The translations under genes were made by a program, and so were the position numbers. The notes under the pieces are model-generated. The model did not search any database, was not told the DNA's origin, and saw only the letters and a list, made by a program, of their open reading frames with translations. DNA of 64,000 bases, taken from assembly GCA_017893485.1 (NCBI GenBank), contig CM030359.1, positions 35,819,994 through 35,883,993 of the forward strand, read 5' to 3'. Positions 44,435 through 55,756 of the stretch are shown here, in pieces. This DNA comes from Hemerocallis citrina. Its lineage: Eukaryota; Streptophyta; Magnoliopsida; Asparagales; Asphodelaceae. Positions within the stretch are counted from its first letter, which is position 1; each line of letters opens with the position of its first letter.

Positions 44435-45590
44435 ATTGCCCGAGTTCTTTAGTGAAGATGACAGATCATAGTTTCATGAAAATGAAGTAGTTCGATAGTA
44501 AGATCAACTTAAATCTGTAGAGGTGAACATGTATGATGTATTGGTTCAAAAGGGCTTGCATCTTACCTTAAAAGAAGATAAATGGAATCCACCCGACATG
44601 ACACGGGAGAAGTGAGATAATTTTTTTAAAAAGCTTTGAGTTTAATCCAGTTATCATTGGTAGACTTGTTGGCGAACAAAGTCAAGTGCAACTTCCTTGA
44701 TGAGAAATGTGCGGTGAGTCTATGCGTTACACTCATAATTAACTATTTGGGATTATCATTACTAGATCGGATATACTGGAAGAGAAAATTGTTTTGTTTT
44801 TCAATGAAGGAAGTAGAGCTGGTATCGAGTCCTTTCGGGTCGGGTCCTCCACTACCCGGACCGGGACCCGGTACCTCACGGGTCCAAAAATTGGATCCGG
44901 ACCCGGACTTGCGAGAATCGGGTCCAGGTTCGGGTTCGGGTTTGGGTCCTAGTTAAAAATATTTACCCTTCAGGTCTGGTAGCGAGGAATCAATATGTGC
45001 ACTTAAGTATTTTGTACCCGATACCCTACGGTTCTAACAATTTTTGCACTTAAATACATGATTAAATATTATATTTACACATCTGTCTTCAACAACTACT
45101 ATTTATATGTATATCCCTATAACCCTATTGTTCAAATTCCATATTTTTGGGGATATTTTTCAACGGGTCCGGGTCCGAATTGCTTCTATTTTGAGCAGCC
45201 TCGGACTCGGACCCGGACCCGGAACTGAACCTAGAAGTGCATCGGGTCTTATTTTAGGACCCGGACCCTTATAGATCGATTCGGTTCAGGTCCAATGTCG
45301 GATTCGGGCCGGATCCGGGTAACGGGTATATGTGATAGTGCTAGAAAGAAGGTAGCGCTCTTCATGATCATATATTGCAATTCAATAAGGTGTTATCTGA
45401 ACTGGAGGCGTTAAACCTAGATGATCTCAGCAAAGATTATAAAGCTTTCAACTTGAAATATTCACTACATGATTTGCATGAGCATTTGATAAGCATCATG
45501 CCACACAGAAGTCGGTCAAGGAGAAGTTGTAGGTGGTCGATGTGATCAAGATCTTGAAGGAGGATGAACTTAGGAAGTAAACTCATAAAT
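44435..45590 (+). pseudogene. Copia gag, split by a hAT-like insertion
   Basis: The first part gives QKGLHLTLKEDKWNPPDMTR, then LSLIQLSLVDLLANKVKCNF (44540-44813). After the insertion the reading resumes with LHDHILQFNKVLSELEAL, LDDLSKDYKAFNLKYSLHDL and HEHLISIM (45352-45510). These are the conserved blocks of the UBN2/Retrotran_gag domain of plant copia elements. Stops and frameshifts are present. Confidence 0.75.
44814..45343. mobile_element. Non-autonomous hAT-like element
   Basis: 530 bp beginning TAGAGCTGGTATCGAG and ending GTGATAGTGCTA (inverted TAGCACTATCAC), flanked by 8-bp GAAGGAAG / GAAAGAAG duplications (44806-44813, 45344-45351). Both subterminal regions are dense in GGGTCCGGGTC and its complement, a pattern common in hAT MITEs. 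The outer inverted repeats match only partly. The apparent proline/glycine-rich frame across the left end is a repeat artefact. Confidence 0.7.
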
Positions 45591-45680
45591 CATGGTTTAC
45601 TAATTTGATTTGTATACAGTGGAGGAAACTTCAGTTTGAAGAGGTAGTGCGCGTAATGGTGAGGTCTATTGTAACCATTA

Positions 45681-46228
45681 TTGCATAGGGATTGTCACAA
45701 GTTGTTGAATCAGAAGGGTGTCAACATAATCATTGCCACTGAATCAGTTGATAACTTAGACTGTCTTCTTATTTCAAGTTCTAAATATATGGATTCTGAC
45801 TGGTTTCTTGATTTTGGTAGTTCTTCTCATATTTTCTCCGAGAATGTGATGTTTTCTACTTATAAGTTTACAACAGGTCGTTTTGTGAGAATAGAGAATG
45901 ATGAGAATTTTGATGCAGTGGGTGAGGGGACGGTTGAGTTGGAGATGCCAGATAGGAAGGGGTTTACATTGGCAAAAATCATGCATGTTCCTTTGTTGAA
46001 GCGGAACCTAATATCCTTGGAAACTATGGAAGCATGAAGTTCTATCAGTTTGGGAATGTTGTTGTAAGATGATGAAGGGAGGGAGGGGTGTTCAGCACCA
46101 CCTCTATAAACTTTGAGGGAACGAAAAATTACTAAATCGAGATCACGACGTTCAAAAACCGTTGTGAGGTGGAGGATGTCTCGAGGTAGGTGGAGTTCAT
46201 GCAGAGGATGACACCTCTGAGTTAACAC
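45681..46228 (+). pseudogene. Copia protease region
   Basis: The frame includes SDWFLDFGSSSHIFSENVMF, RFVRIENDENFDAVGEGTVE and IMHVPLLKRNLISLETME, the pre-protease and protease region of copia elements. The catalytic D-S/T-G reads D-F-G, so it is probably inactive. No zinc-knuckle CX2CX4HX4C is intact upstream. After 46040 only scraps follow and the integrase-RT part is deleted. Confidence 0.78.
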
Positions 46229-46407
46229 CTATTGGGTTATGCCCTTGAGTGGGCATACAATTGGTGAAATAACATGTTGAGGAAATTTGACTAGCAATTA
46301 GCAAACAAAGTCAATGAGTCATGTTATTTACAAGAGAAAGGGAAGAGTCTAGAAGAAATAAATTACATAAATGTGGAAGTAGTTTGTATACAATTTGAGA
46401 TGAAAAT

Positions 46408-47015
46408 TGTTGAATTTATGTCTTGCATATTAAAGGTAATAATTCAATGAGAGGACTCAAGTGAAAGTTGGAGTCAAAAGTTCCAAGAAGAAGAGAAAAG
46501 ACGTTTCAGGTGGCTCGGGTTCTTGGGGTTCGGAATTAAATAATATTATGGAGATTATTTAATTTGAGAGTTTATTGGAAATTTTATCCATTGTCCATAT
46601 TTGGCTTTTATATTTCTTGGTGTTCAAGTTTAACCTACAAATTATTAGTAAACAAATATTAAGAGTACAATCTAGAATCTTCTAGGTCTCTATATAATAA
46701 TTGTAAGGTCTCCATATAATAATTGTAATGGCCTTCATGAGATGCAGTACTTGATCTGAGAGTTTTCCAATATAAATATCATAGTATCTTCTAGTGATGT
46801 TTCATAGGTAGATAAGTTCTTAGTAAAAGTACTGTAACACTTGTATCTTCTCTAGTTGAGTAATATTTTGGTTATTTCTCATTCGGATTAAGTTCGCTGA
46901 ACCGGGATAAATCTTGTATGCTTTTGTGCTTGATGTGTCAACGTTGCTTGATTGATCATTGTGATCGGTTGTCGCCTCTTCCTTTAACCCTCTGCTGTGA
47001 CGAAATTCTCCAACA
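46408..47015 (+). repeat. 3' LTR of the copia element
   Basis: 608 bp. TTTGAGATGAAAAT just before it is a probable degenerate polypurine tract. It ends ATTCTCCAACA. Confidence 0.8.
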
Positions 47016-47123
47016 CAATATTTATTTTATCTAAATGATATACTTCCGTGAATAATTATATTATAGATAAATTTGAACTTCTGGTATCTTAAAATAATTG
47101 GATAATTAACTATAAAAGAAATA

Positions 47124-47357
47124 TCTCTACTATTTTAATGGGAGAGTTGAGGTTTGTAACAAACAAATCCTAACTTTGTAGCTATATAAACACGTATAAT
47201 ACACGTCCAAATAATATCCAACAAATATAAATGTGCACTGCGCGTGTAGCCCAAATCAAAACATTCAAACATAATTTTTTTTTTCTTATTGAATATATAT
47301 TCATTTAATTTGATGAGTTTACTTTTTTAGACGTGCATCGCACGTACATTATACTAG
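47124..47357 (+). mobile_element. Short non-autonomous Helitron
   Basis: 5' TCTCTACTATTTTAATGGG preceded by A; 3' hairpin ACGTGC-ATC-GCACGT then ACATTATACTAG followed by T. This fits Helitron rules (5' TC, 3' hairpin plus CTRR, insertion between A and T). 234 bp, no coding capacity. Surrounding DNA (47016-47123, 47358-47567) shows no gene. Confidence 0.7.
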
Positions 47358-47583
47358 TTAATATAATTTCAACTTGAAAATATGTGATTGAGATTAGATT
47401 ATATTTGATTGTTTATTAATTACACAATGCCAGCAATTCTGAAGTCATATCGAGATGTGTCTTGGACTCTTGGATCCATTGACTTTTGAGCTGTGACCTT
47501 TTTTTTTTCTCCCCCTTTTTCTTTAGTTCTTTGATTTTACGAAGCCATAGACACACTCTGCTGACTCAATATTCCAACTCCAT

Positions 47584-50500
47584 AGTCAGAAGAGCGATCC
47601 TGATGATTGGCCTAGCAGGGGGAATAAGTTGCAGGAGGAGTCCGCGACAGGAGAAGGTACCTCTCATACTTATTGCTCTGTCCTTAATTCTTTATCAGAT
47701 GAGTCGTTAATTTACTTTGCAAGCCTATATGGGATAGCTATGGGGTCCACTAGGGACGATCAACTTTCAAATTTAGCTATCATTAGAGAGGTATCCAAAA
47801 TGGTTAGTTTCTAGCCCCAGGGTTTTTGTGGGGCGAGAGGGGATCGGACGTTAGATGTCGTTGTTAGTGTTTAATGTTATACATCTTCTGGAACGTTAGA
47901 GGGATGCGCCAAAAGCTGAAAAAGAGAGCTATTGGCGTTACAATTAACAAAATTAGACCAGACATTTGCGGGCTACAAGAAACTAGGATTGACACCCCAA
48001 CAGCGGAGGACTTCACTTCTCTTAGAGGCCTGGCGGACTTCCACTGGAGATTTAAGTCGGCAAGGGGTTATTCGGGGGGGATTGCAGTAGGAGCTTGCGC
48101 TGCAACTTACTAGATTATTGACGAATTCATTGGAAACTTCTCAGCCTCCATCAGAATTAGACGTAGACATGACGATTGGGTTCAGACTGTTTCAAGTGTC
48201 TATGGGCCGTATGACAGCAGACTGCGCAAAGAGTTTTGGTCGGAATTAAGTTTCATCAGAAACAAATGGAGCGGAGCCTGGATTGTTGGCGGGGATTTTA
48301 ACATTACCAGATTCCATGATGAGCATAGAGGTAAAGGCCACAGTCAGTCGGAGCAAGATTCTTTCAACGAGACGATAGACGCACTAGATTTATTGGAATT
48401 AGAGATGGCCGACAGGAAATTCACATGGACGAATATGCAGCGGAATCCGACACTCGCCAAACTTGATAGAGTATTGGTGTCTATCGACTGGGAGAATGTT
48501 CACCCCCTGGCAAAGGTTAAAACAGTTACTCGATATACCTCTGACCATCTACCCCTGGTCATCGACTGTGGAGATAGCAGAAGGAAGAAGTTCTTCAGCT
48601 TCAAATTCGAGAAAGCTTGGACCTTGTGCGAGGAGACTCGACGTCTTATTGCTGAGTCTTGGGACGCTAACACTACTCAAGGGTCGGCTATCGGTAGGTG
48701 GGTTAAGAAGACTAGACGGCTAAGAAGGTGCTTTAAAATCTGGGCTAGGGATAAAGCGCGCAATATCTCTCGGCTTAGAGACGAGCTGGCGGGTAGAATA
48801 GCCAACCTGGAAGCAGCTCAAGAGGATACTGATCTTCAGGAGACAGAGAAAGACGAGCTAGCAAATAAAAGACTGGAGCTGCAACAGATAGTTAAGATGG
48901 AAGAAATCTATTGGCAACAGAGAGCAAGGATTCAATGGCTGAGAGAAGGAGACGCTAATACAAAATATTTCCACAAGATGGCTAGTGGTAGGCGTAGGCA
49001 CAACCACATCACAGGCATCTCGGTTAATGGGACCTGGATCGAAGATGAAGATCTGGTCAAGGAGCACTTGGATGACTTTTATCACAACCTGTTAGGACGG
49101 ACTCAGGAGGCAAGATGCTCCTTTAACCAGGATATGTGGAGCTCATCTAGATTAGATGGGAGCAACGACATCGAAAGGAGATTCGACGAATCTGAAGTTT
49201 TAGAGGCGATTAAAAGCCTGGGTCAGGACAAGGTGCCAGGACCGGACGGTCTGCCGATCTTCTTCTATGTCTATTATTGGAGTATTATAAAGAAAGACTT
49301 GATGGACATATTCCACGAGGTCTATGAGGGCAGCGCTAACCTGGATAGATTAAATTATGCCTCCATCATTCTGGTCCCCAAGAAAAGCGAGGTAAGATCT
49401 CACGAAGATCTTAGACCGATAAGTCTTCTGAACGGGTCGTTCAAAATTATCACGAAAGTACTGGCCCAACGGCTAGCTCCGCATTTAAATGAGATTATTG
49501 CTCAATCTCAGAGCGGGTTCATTAGGGGTAGGGATATCATGGATAGCATCGCCTCCGCACATGAGATTGTATATAGAGGTAACAGTACCAAGGCCGAAGG
49601 GTTCATCCTGAACCTTGATTTCCACAAGGCTTACGATTCAGTATCGTGGGAATGTGTGGAGGAGGTCCTCTCTCTTAAAGGCTTTGGCACTAAATGGAGG
49701 GCATGGATGTCCAAGTGTATCCGAGGAGGCAAATCGCATATACAGGTTAATGGATGGCAAGGGAAAGTGATTAACTGCAAGAGAGGCCTGCGATAGGGCG
49801 ACCCACTGTCGTCTCTATTGTTCGCAATTGTTGCGGATGGGTTGGCAGAAATGATCAGTAGGGCTATGGATAACAGTACAATCAAAGGGATTCAGATCAA
49901 GGGCATCCCTACCCCAATGGCGATTCTACAATATGCAGACAACACAATGTTGTTCGGAAAAGCAACGATAGAGGAAGCTGTCGCCATGAAGGCGGTGTTG
50001 GCCTGCTTCCAAGGGTGGTCGGGCCTCAAAGTGAACTTGATTAAAACTAGCATTATACCACTGTCTGATTTGCCTAACAACCTGATCAGGGATATAGCAG
50101 ATATCTTCCAATGCAAGCCCGTGACGTTCCCCATCAAATACCTGGGCACCCCCATTAGACCAGGCACTCTGTTGAGAGAAGATTGGACACCTCTTATCGA
50201 TAAGATTCAGAAAAAGCTCTCGGGGTGGCAGAGTCGTTACCTCTCACTCGGAGGAAGGATCATCCTGCTGAATTCGATTATTAGTGCGATCCCGCTTTAC
50301 CTCATGTCTATTTCTGAACTGCCAAAGTGGGTAATCAATAGAATCGATAAACTGCGGTGGAGATTCTTATGGAAAGGATCGGACGAGGGTAACAAAGGCT
50401 TCAACCTCGTTAGCTGGGGTAGAGTGTGCAAGAGAAAGGAATTCGGGGGTTTAGGGATCATGTGCCTGCAGGACATGAACAGAGCACTGCTTAGCAAGTG

Positions 50501-51768
50501 GTGGTGGAAGATCAATAATAACCAAAGAGGGTGGTGGAGCTGCTCTTTTGCACGATATCGCAAGCGTCGCAAATTTCGCTTTGGAGGGAAAAGCCCATCG
50601 GCCAAAGTTTCATTTATGTGGAAAGGCATATCCAAGCAAGGAATACTGTTTCACTCCAACACTAGATGCAAAGTGGGAAATGGAAGGCAAACCAGGTTCT
50701 GGAAGGACAAATGGTGCGGATCGACCTCCCTTCAAAACCAGTTTCCTCTGGCGGCGGATGCTACTACAAACTTAGATCTTACCGTGGCAGACGTAAGGAA
50801 GAGGGGTAAACTGAACTTTATAGTGCGTCAGAATATCACCCAGGAAAGTCTGGTAGAATTCGAGGCCTTAAACGATCTTATCCTGCAGTCTGAAGGCAGC
50901 GGGAATCCGGCAGAAGATGAGAGATGGTGGGACAGAGACAACTCTAAACTTTTCTCGGTCTCATCCATGTATAAATGGATCAATGACGGAGGGACTAGAT
51001 GTCAGGCTCAATCGATCATTTGGGGAACCCAAGCTCCGTTCAGGGTCAAAGTCTTTTGTTGGCTTGCCAATAAAAATGCGATCCTTTCAAAAGTCAATCT
51101 TAAAAAGAGAGGCCTACAGATAGATACGAGATGTGGGAGCTGCTCTGTAACGGAAGAAGACGTCAACCATATCCTATTCCAGTGTCCTAGTGCTAGGCTG
51201 TCCTGGGAGGTTGTCAGTAGAGGGTTTGGGTGTAATCAGGTCCCTAAGTCTACAACAGAAATTTGGGGGGCATATAGAGATATCCATATTAAAAAAGAAA
51301 ATAGAAGGGCATGGGATCTAGCTGTAGCGGCTGTAGTTTGGTCTTTATGGCTTCAAAGAAATGATTATATCTTCCGCAATATTTCGTATAGATTTTCTCA
51401 TTTTATGAATAAAATTTTTATGTTAATTCATGACTGGGCAGGTGCTATGGAGGCAACAAAGAAGATGAGGCACACTGAAGGAGAATAGTCACAGTGGGTC
51501 TTGAGTGATCCTGCAAGCTGGATCAAGCTTGACGAGGAGCGTTGATAGCATTTTGGAGGTTTTGGTTGCAGTCCTCGATTACACTGGGGTTATCTACGGG
51601 TTCTTGATGTAGTAGATGCTCTCGATGGATTAGTTCATGCTTTTAATTCCTACTTTTGATGTAATGTTTTGTAATCTCTATTTACTAAACTCTTTTGTAA
51701 GCTCTATTTTGTTTCCTTAATAGATCATTAATGAAACGATGGCTTGTACCATCTTTTGGATCAAAAAA
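47584..51768 (+). mobile_element. L1-type non-LTR retrotransposon (LINE), 5' truncated
   Basis: Flanked by a perfect 16-bp duplication AATATTCCAACTCCAT (47568-47583, 51769-51784), with a short A tail (ATCAAAAAAAA) before the 3' copy. It starts in the last part of ORF1 (about 290 bases) and carries the full second ORF. The perfect duplication and only two stops in 3.6 kb imply a relatively young insertion. It is inserted in otherwise unassigned DNA. Confidence 0.92.
47874..51488 (+). pseudogene. LINE ORF2: endonuclease, reverse transcriptase, zf-RVT
   Basis: One frame of about 1,205 codons broken only by TAG at 48111 and 49794. The APE-type endonuclease motifs are FWNVRGM, LQETR, YGPYD, GGDFNITR and TSDHLPL (47874-48580). 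The RT motifs are KVPGPDGLP, LRPISLLNGSFKI, QSGFIRGRDIMD, LDFHKAYDSVSW, GLR-stop-GDPLS, and YADNT in place of YADDT, with a thumb at FPIKYLGTPI. The C-terminal zf-RVT zinc-ribbon is CGSC...NHILFQC (51133-51190). It would nick DNA and copy its own RNA by target-primed reverse transcription. The Gln-to-stop before GDPLS and the Asp-to-Asn make this copy inactive. Confidence 0.92.
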
Positions 51769-51784
51769 AATATTCCAACTCCAT

Positions 51785-52135
51785 GTTATATATTATCCAA
51801 ATTAAGGGTAAGACTCTCATGAAGTTGGAATAGGTTGTAACTTACCCTTTAATCATAATGGTACTGGTTAAAAATAGGTTGTAACTTTATACAATCAGAA
51901 TTTGAACATTATATGTCTTACTCATTGCTAAGAGATTTTTATAACAATGCTACTTGCATTTTCAAGCTGTTTTCTATAAAGAATTCCAAGGCACAACCAA
52001 ATTTCCTATGGTTTTGTTATTCTTCGAGTTTCATGCTAAATTCATGGATCCATAATTATTCAAATGAACTGGGTAGCTTTAAACTTTAGGGTTGGAGCTA
52101 AATTGCAATGACACCTTTGGAAGCATAGATGCAAT
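51785..52135. other. Unassigned AT-rich DNA
   Basis: Two near-duplicate stretches GGTTGTAACTTA(C/T)(A/C) occur at about 51830-51885. No gene is seen. Confidence 0.6.
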
Positions 52136-52465
52136 GTGGTTTTCAATAAAATTGCCCGTCTTTGTAAAAAAAGAAGAAGGTACTATTGTCTAGTCCTCTT
52201 GCAAATTTTTGATTCAAACACTCCGTCGCAGGATATGTGGAGTAATGTCCGCATGAATTCGCAGTTAGGCATAAAAATGAATGACAAATGGAGCATTAGG
52301 TGCTCTTCAAGAATAGTTGTTATGGTCAATGCTTCCAGAGTTGATGATACTGTTCTGAGGCAAGCAGGGATATCTGATAGGGGTTCGTTAACCGCACTTC
52401 GTTTCCCAAACAAGTTCTATTACTTCGCAAATAGAGTCGAAGTCAATGGCCAAATAGAGAGATGA
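52136..52465 (+). CDS. 109-codon ORF, unknown
   Basis: Product MVFNKIARLCKKRRRYYCLV..., later MNSQLGIKMNDKWSIRCSSR and GSLTALRFPNKFYYFANRVE. I recognise no domain. Codon composition looks more protein-like than neighbouring AT-rich DNA, and TCGCAGGATATG at 52227 could be a splice acceptor, so 52232-52465 may be an exon of a host gene or an unknown element. It has no partner exon that I can identify and could be chance. Confidence 0.3.
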   Translation: MVFNKIARLCKKRRRYYCLVLLQIFDSNTPSQDMWSNVRMNSQLGIKMNDKWSIRCSSRIVVMVNASRVDDTVLRQAGISDRGSLTALRFPNKFYYFANRVEVNGQIER

Positions 52466-52644
52466 TGGGACGATGGAGCATCAGGAACCTATAAGAGTAT
52501 GTGTAGTCATTTCCTATATTTTCAAAATTTGAAAAATATAGGTAACAAACTGATGTAGTCGTTCCTTATATTTCCAAATTTTAGAAAAATAGGAACTCCT
52601 TCTATATTTGAGAGAGGACATAGAAATTTTCCAAATATAGGAAT

Positions 52645-52920
52645 TGGAAGATCATCTTGCGTCCGTTCTAAAAAAAAATTTCAGACGCAAGATGATCTTG
52701 CGTATGAAGAATTAAAAAAAAAATGTTGGACGACAGATGATCTTGCATCCAATCAATTTTTTTTTATTAAATGTGTCGGACGCAAGATCATTTTGCGTCT
52801 GACTAAAAAAAAAAATCACTGAAGAAATTGAACGTAATTTCATCTTGCGTCCGAAAGAAATTTTAAAAACAAAACAAAAAAACAGGACGGACGCAACATG
52901 GTATTGCGTCCCTGAGTTTT
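52645..52920. repeat. Cluster of GACGCAAGAT-ATCTTGCGTC palindromes
   Basis: Full or half palindromes at about 52653, 52684, 52728, 52773, 52838 and 52890, separated by A- or T-rich runs of 8-12. The core GACGCAAGATGATCTTGCGT is near perfect. No flanking transposon ends were identified. Confidence 0.8.
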
Positions 52921-52929
52921 TCCCCCATT

Positions 52930-53249
52930 TTTAAAAATTTCTATGAAATAGAGCATATAGGATTATTTATGCATATAAAGTTAATTTGAGATTGGTTTGA
53001 TTATTTGATCACGGGATGAAATGGAATGGGCCAATAGGAATTATTATGTGTTCTAATGCGTACAATTTTTTTTTTTACAAATGTTTTGGACTCAATTTTT
53101 TTTATTTATAACCAATGTCTGAGATTCAAAATTAAAACGATCATCGACCGTTTGACCAAATTCTGGGTTTCAACGACTACAAGCCCAACTCAAAATTCCT
53201 ATTTCTAAAAGCCAAATATGAGAATTTTGAGTCTTAACGACTGCAGATG
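52930..53249. other. Unassigned AT-rich DNA
   Basis: No coding potential. A GTTTCAACGACTACA / GTCTTAACGACTGCA pair (53166, 53230) is a weak direct repeat. Confidence 0.6.
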
Positions 53250-54429
53250 TGTAATTTCCCAAAATAAATTTTATTATATATATATATATATTTTTATATA
53301 CCAAGTCAAGATTTAAATTGAATTGGAGCATGATTAATGAATTGAATAGCCATGCACATTTGTGCACTAGGGTTAGGGTTAGGGTATGGAGACCTAGAGT
53401 TTGGTGACCTAGGATTAAGCTAACCCTCATCATGATGTGAAACCCTAGCACCAATCTTGATGAGATCCTAGGGTGGACATTGTGCCATGTGAGATCTTCA
53501 TGAAGACTTCAAGTTGACTCTTTAAGCTTCTAGTCATGTGTGTTGGCAACATCTCCTCCCTCCACTTCCACTAACTCAAGCCTACCACTAGTAGAAAATG
53601 CTACAGTCGCAATAGAAATTTTTCTTGTAGAAGAGTACAATTCCATGGTTAGTGTACATTTGTAAGGGATTTTTCTTCATTCCCTTGTAATTGTGCTGTT
53701 GCAAAATCTCTCCTGGTTAATGTACACATTCGCAACGGAATTTTAACTATCCCTTGCGAATATTAGCCACAATAGAATATCTGCAATGGAAGTTGTATCT
53801 TGCTATCCCCATATATAAGAGAATATCTACAACAAATTCGTCTCTTGCAAGTGTGTTTTAAAAAGGATTTTTCCCGTTGCTGATGAACTATTGCTACAGA
53901 GATCTGCAAGATACTGATTCCCTTGCAATTGCTACCTCGCGAATGTAATTGCACACATTTGTTCTTCATTACTGATTATATTTGAATGGCTTAACCAAAT
54001 TTACAAATTAAAACAATGTATTTTTACAATGAAGAACATATAATTATTTCACATATTGATTCACACAATTATACAAAGAAAACACAACAATGCAGAATAA
54101 GTTTGAATATTATATAATTCAGAACCTTCTCATTACAATTTTTTTTGTTTGTTTCATAGTGCCAAAACAACAATACATTCTAGAAGAAAAGATAAGTTGT
54201 GAAACACCAAGAACAAAATAAAATGTTTTCAAAATAACTTTTAACCCGCTACTGCTTCCATGTATCCCCAACTTCACTTTTCACGTAAGGTCTTCTACAT
54301 GTTCCTCATTACCCACTCTCTCATAGTTATCGCCACTACATATAGACTACATAAAAAGAAACAACACAAAATTAGAACTCGTTATTCAAATATAACATTA
54401 TTCCAAAGAAAGAGTACTGGGATGCATAC

Positions 54430-54511
54430 CTCTTCAGCCTCTTTCCGTCGTCTTCTTGTTTCCTCTATCTCTTCTTCATCAAGTTCTTTATAACCACCAG
54501 CACGGCCTCCT
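54430..54511 (-). pseudogene. Captured exon of a ZRANB2-like gene (acidic/basic linker)
   Basis: On the minus strand, acceptor TTTCTCAG precedes AGGAGGCCGTG..., and donor GTATGC follows GAAGAG. In frame with the exon at 57405-57488 it encodes RGGRAGGYKELDEEEIEETR and RRRKEAEE, the segment that follows the zinc finger in plant ZRANB2-like proteins. 82 nt, phase compatible. Confidence 0.75.
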
Positions 54512-55756
54512 CTGAGAAATTGGAAATATATTAAATCAAAATTTCAGAAAGGTCAAAGTTATCTTCCACTCTTTAGCTCCCAACTGAGAATATTTCCAAG
54601 TTTTTTCTCTGTAAATATCCACATAAATTACATTGTGAAGTAGATTAAATAAAGCAAGTAGAAAGACAAAATAAATGTGTTGTGAACCTTCTTTTCGACT
54701 TTCTGACCGAAGTCTCCAAACTACAGAATGACAGGCAATATAATTCCTTCTTCAAGCCCCTTGAGCAAATAAGATGCATGTAAGAAAGGAAACCGTAAAC
54801 ACAAAGCTCCGAGTAAAACTTACGAAAAAGAACCGCTTTATTAAAACTGAGATAGATACAATTCTACCACAAGGAAGTAAATATAAGAGAGTTTGGTGGC
54901 ATCGAGTTTCTATTGAGTAGCTTTCCAACTAGTTCAAAAAGTTATTATATGATAGTGGGTTATCATTAATGCTACCAAATATTTTTCCACACAAATCTTT
55001 CAATAAGGCAATGTTCTAATGCACCCATAACAGTTTACTGAAAAAATCATATCGACCTACAGTTCCATTTGCGATGTTTCTCGGCCTAGAGGAATTTTAT
55101 AACTCTCATGGCCTGAGCACAAAGGATGAGCAAAGAAGGAATGAAATTCTGGTGTACAAGGGGGGTTAGCAAATGTCAACAACAAGCAGTAACCTAAAAG
55201 CACACTTAATATGCACATGCACCAATAGCAGATTCATTTTAAAAGGTTTTGCAGATCTATGCAAGATTGCAGGGCTTGGTTTGACAGTTCCGTTGACTAC
55301 AACATGAAGTAGAAAAGGGGCCATCAACTATTGGTGGATCCTCTTTATTATACTCTGCTGAATGCAGTAACAGGGGCCAACAAAAGAAGTATCTGTATAT
55401 GTATATAATATATATAAAACTCTTTGTACTGAAATGAAGTGTCTATGTTTACATATAAATGATATATAGAAATCCCCTTTACTGAGTTGGAAAGAACCTA
55501 TGCAGAACTGGTACATAGAAAACCTCTTTACTGATCATGAAGTATATATATATGTAACTGATACTTAGGAAAAATCCATTTACTGCCATAGAGCAAAACA
55601 TAAGTATATATATACTGATATATAGTAAAACCCCTTTCACTGCTATAAGATATATGTGCAGATAAGTGAAGATGAATTTTATTTAATTGAAACATATGTA
55701 TACACTTATATAACTGATGTATATGGACAACCCCTTTATACTGATTTGAAATACAT

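Larger units (their letters stand above)
43926..47015 (+). mobile_element. Ty1/copia retrotransposon, internally deleted
   Basis: LTRs 43926-44416 and 46408-47015, both TGTTG(G/A)ATTTAT...CCAACA. Between them are a degenerate initiator-Met primer site, gag fragments, a protease fragment and little else: integrase, RT and RNase H are missing. A hAT-like insertion (44814-45343) splits gag. Flanking 5-mers TAACA and CAATA share only three bases, so the target duplication is decayed or lost. LTR2 is longer by about 110 bp of extra A/T-rich sequence (46540-46660). Confidence 0.8.

Noticed and set aside
44636..44956. Single 106-codon ORF combining gag and a Pro/Gly-rich tail
   Set aside because: It runs from copia gag into the inserted hAT-like element; not a real fusion protein.
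53367..53386. Interstitial telomere repeat (AGGGTTAGGGTTAGGG)
   Set aside because: Only about two and a half units and of TTAGGG rather than the usual plant TTTAGGG type; likely LTR sequence.
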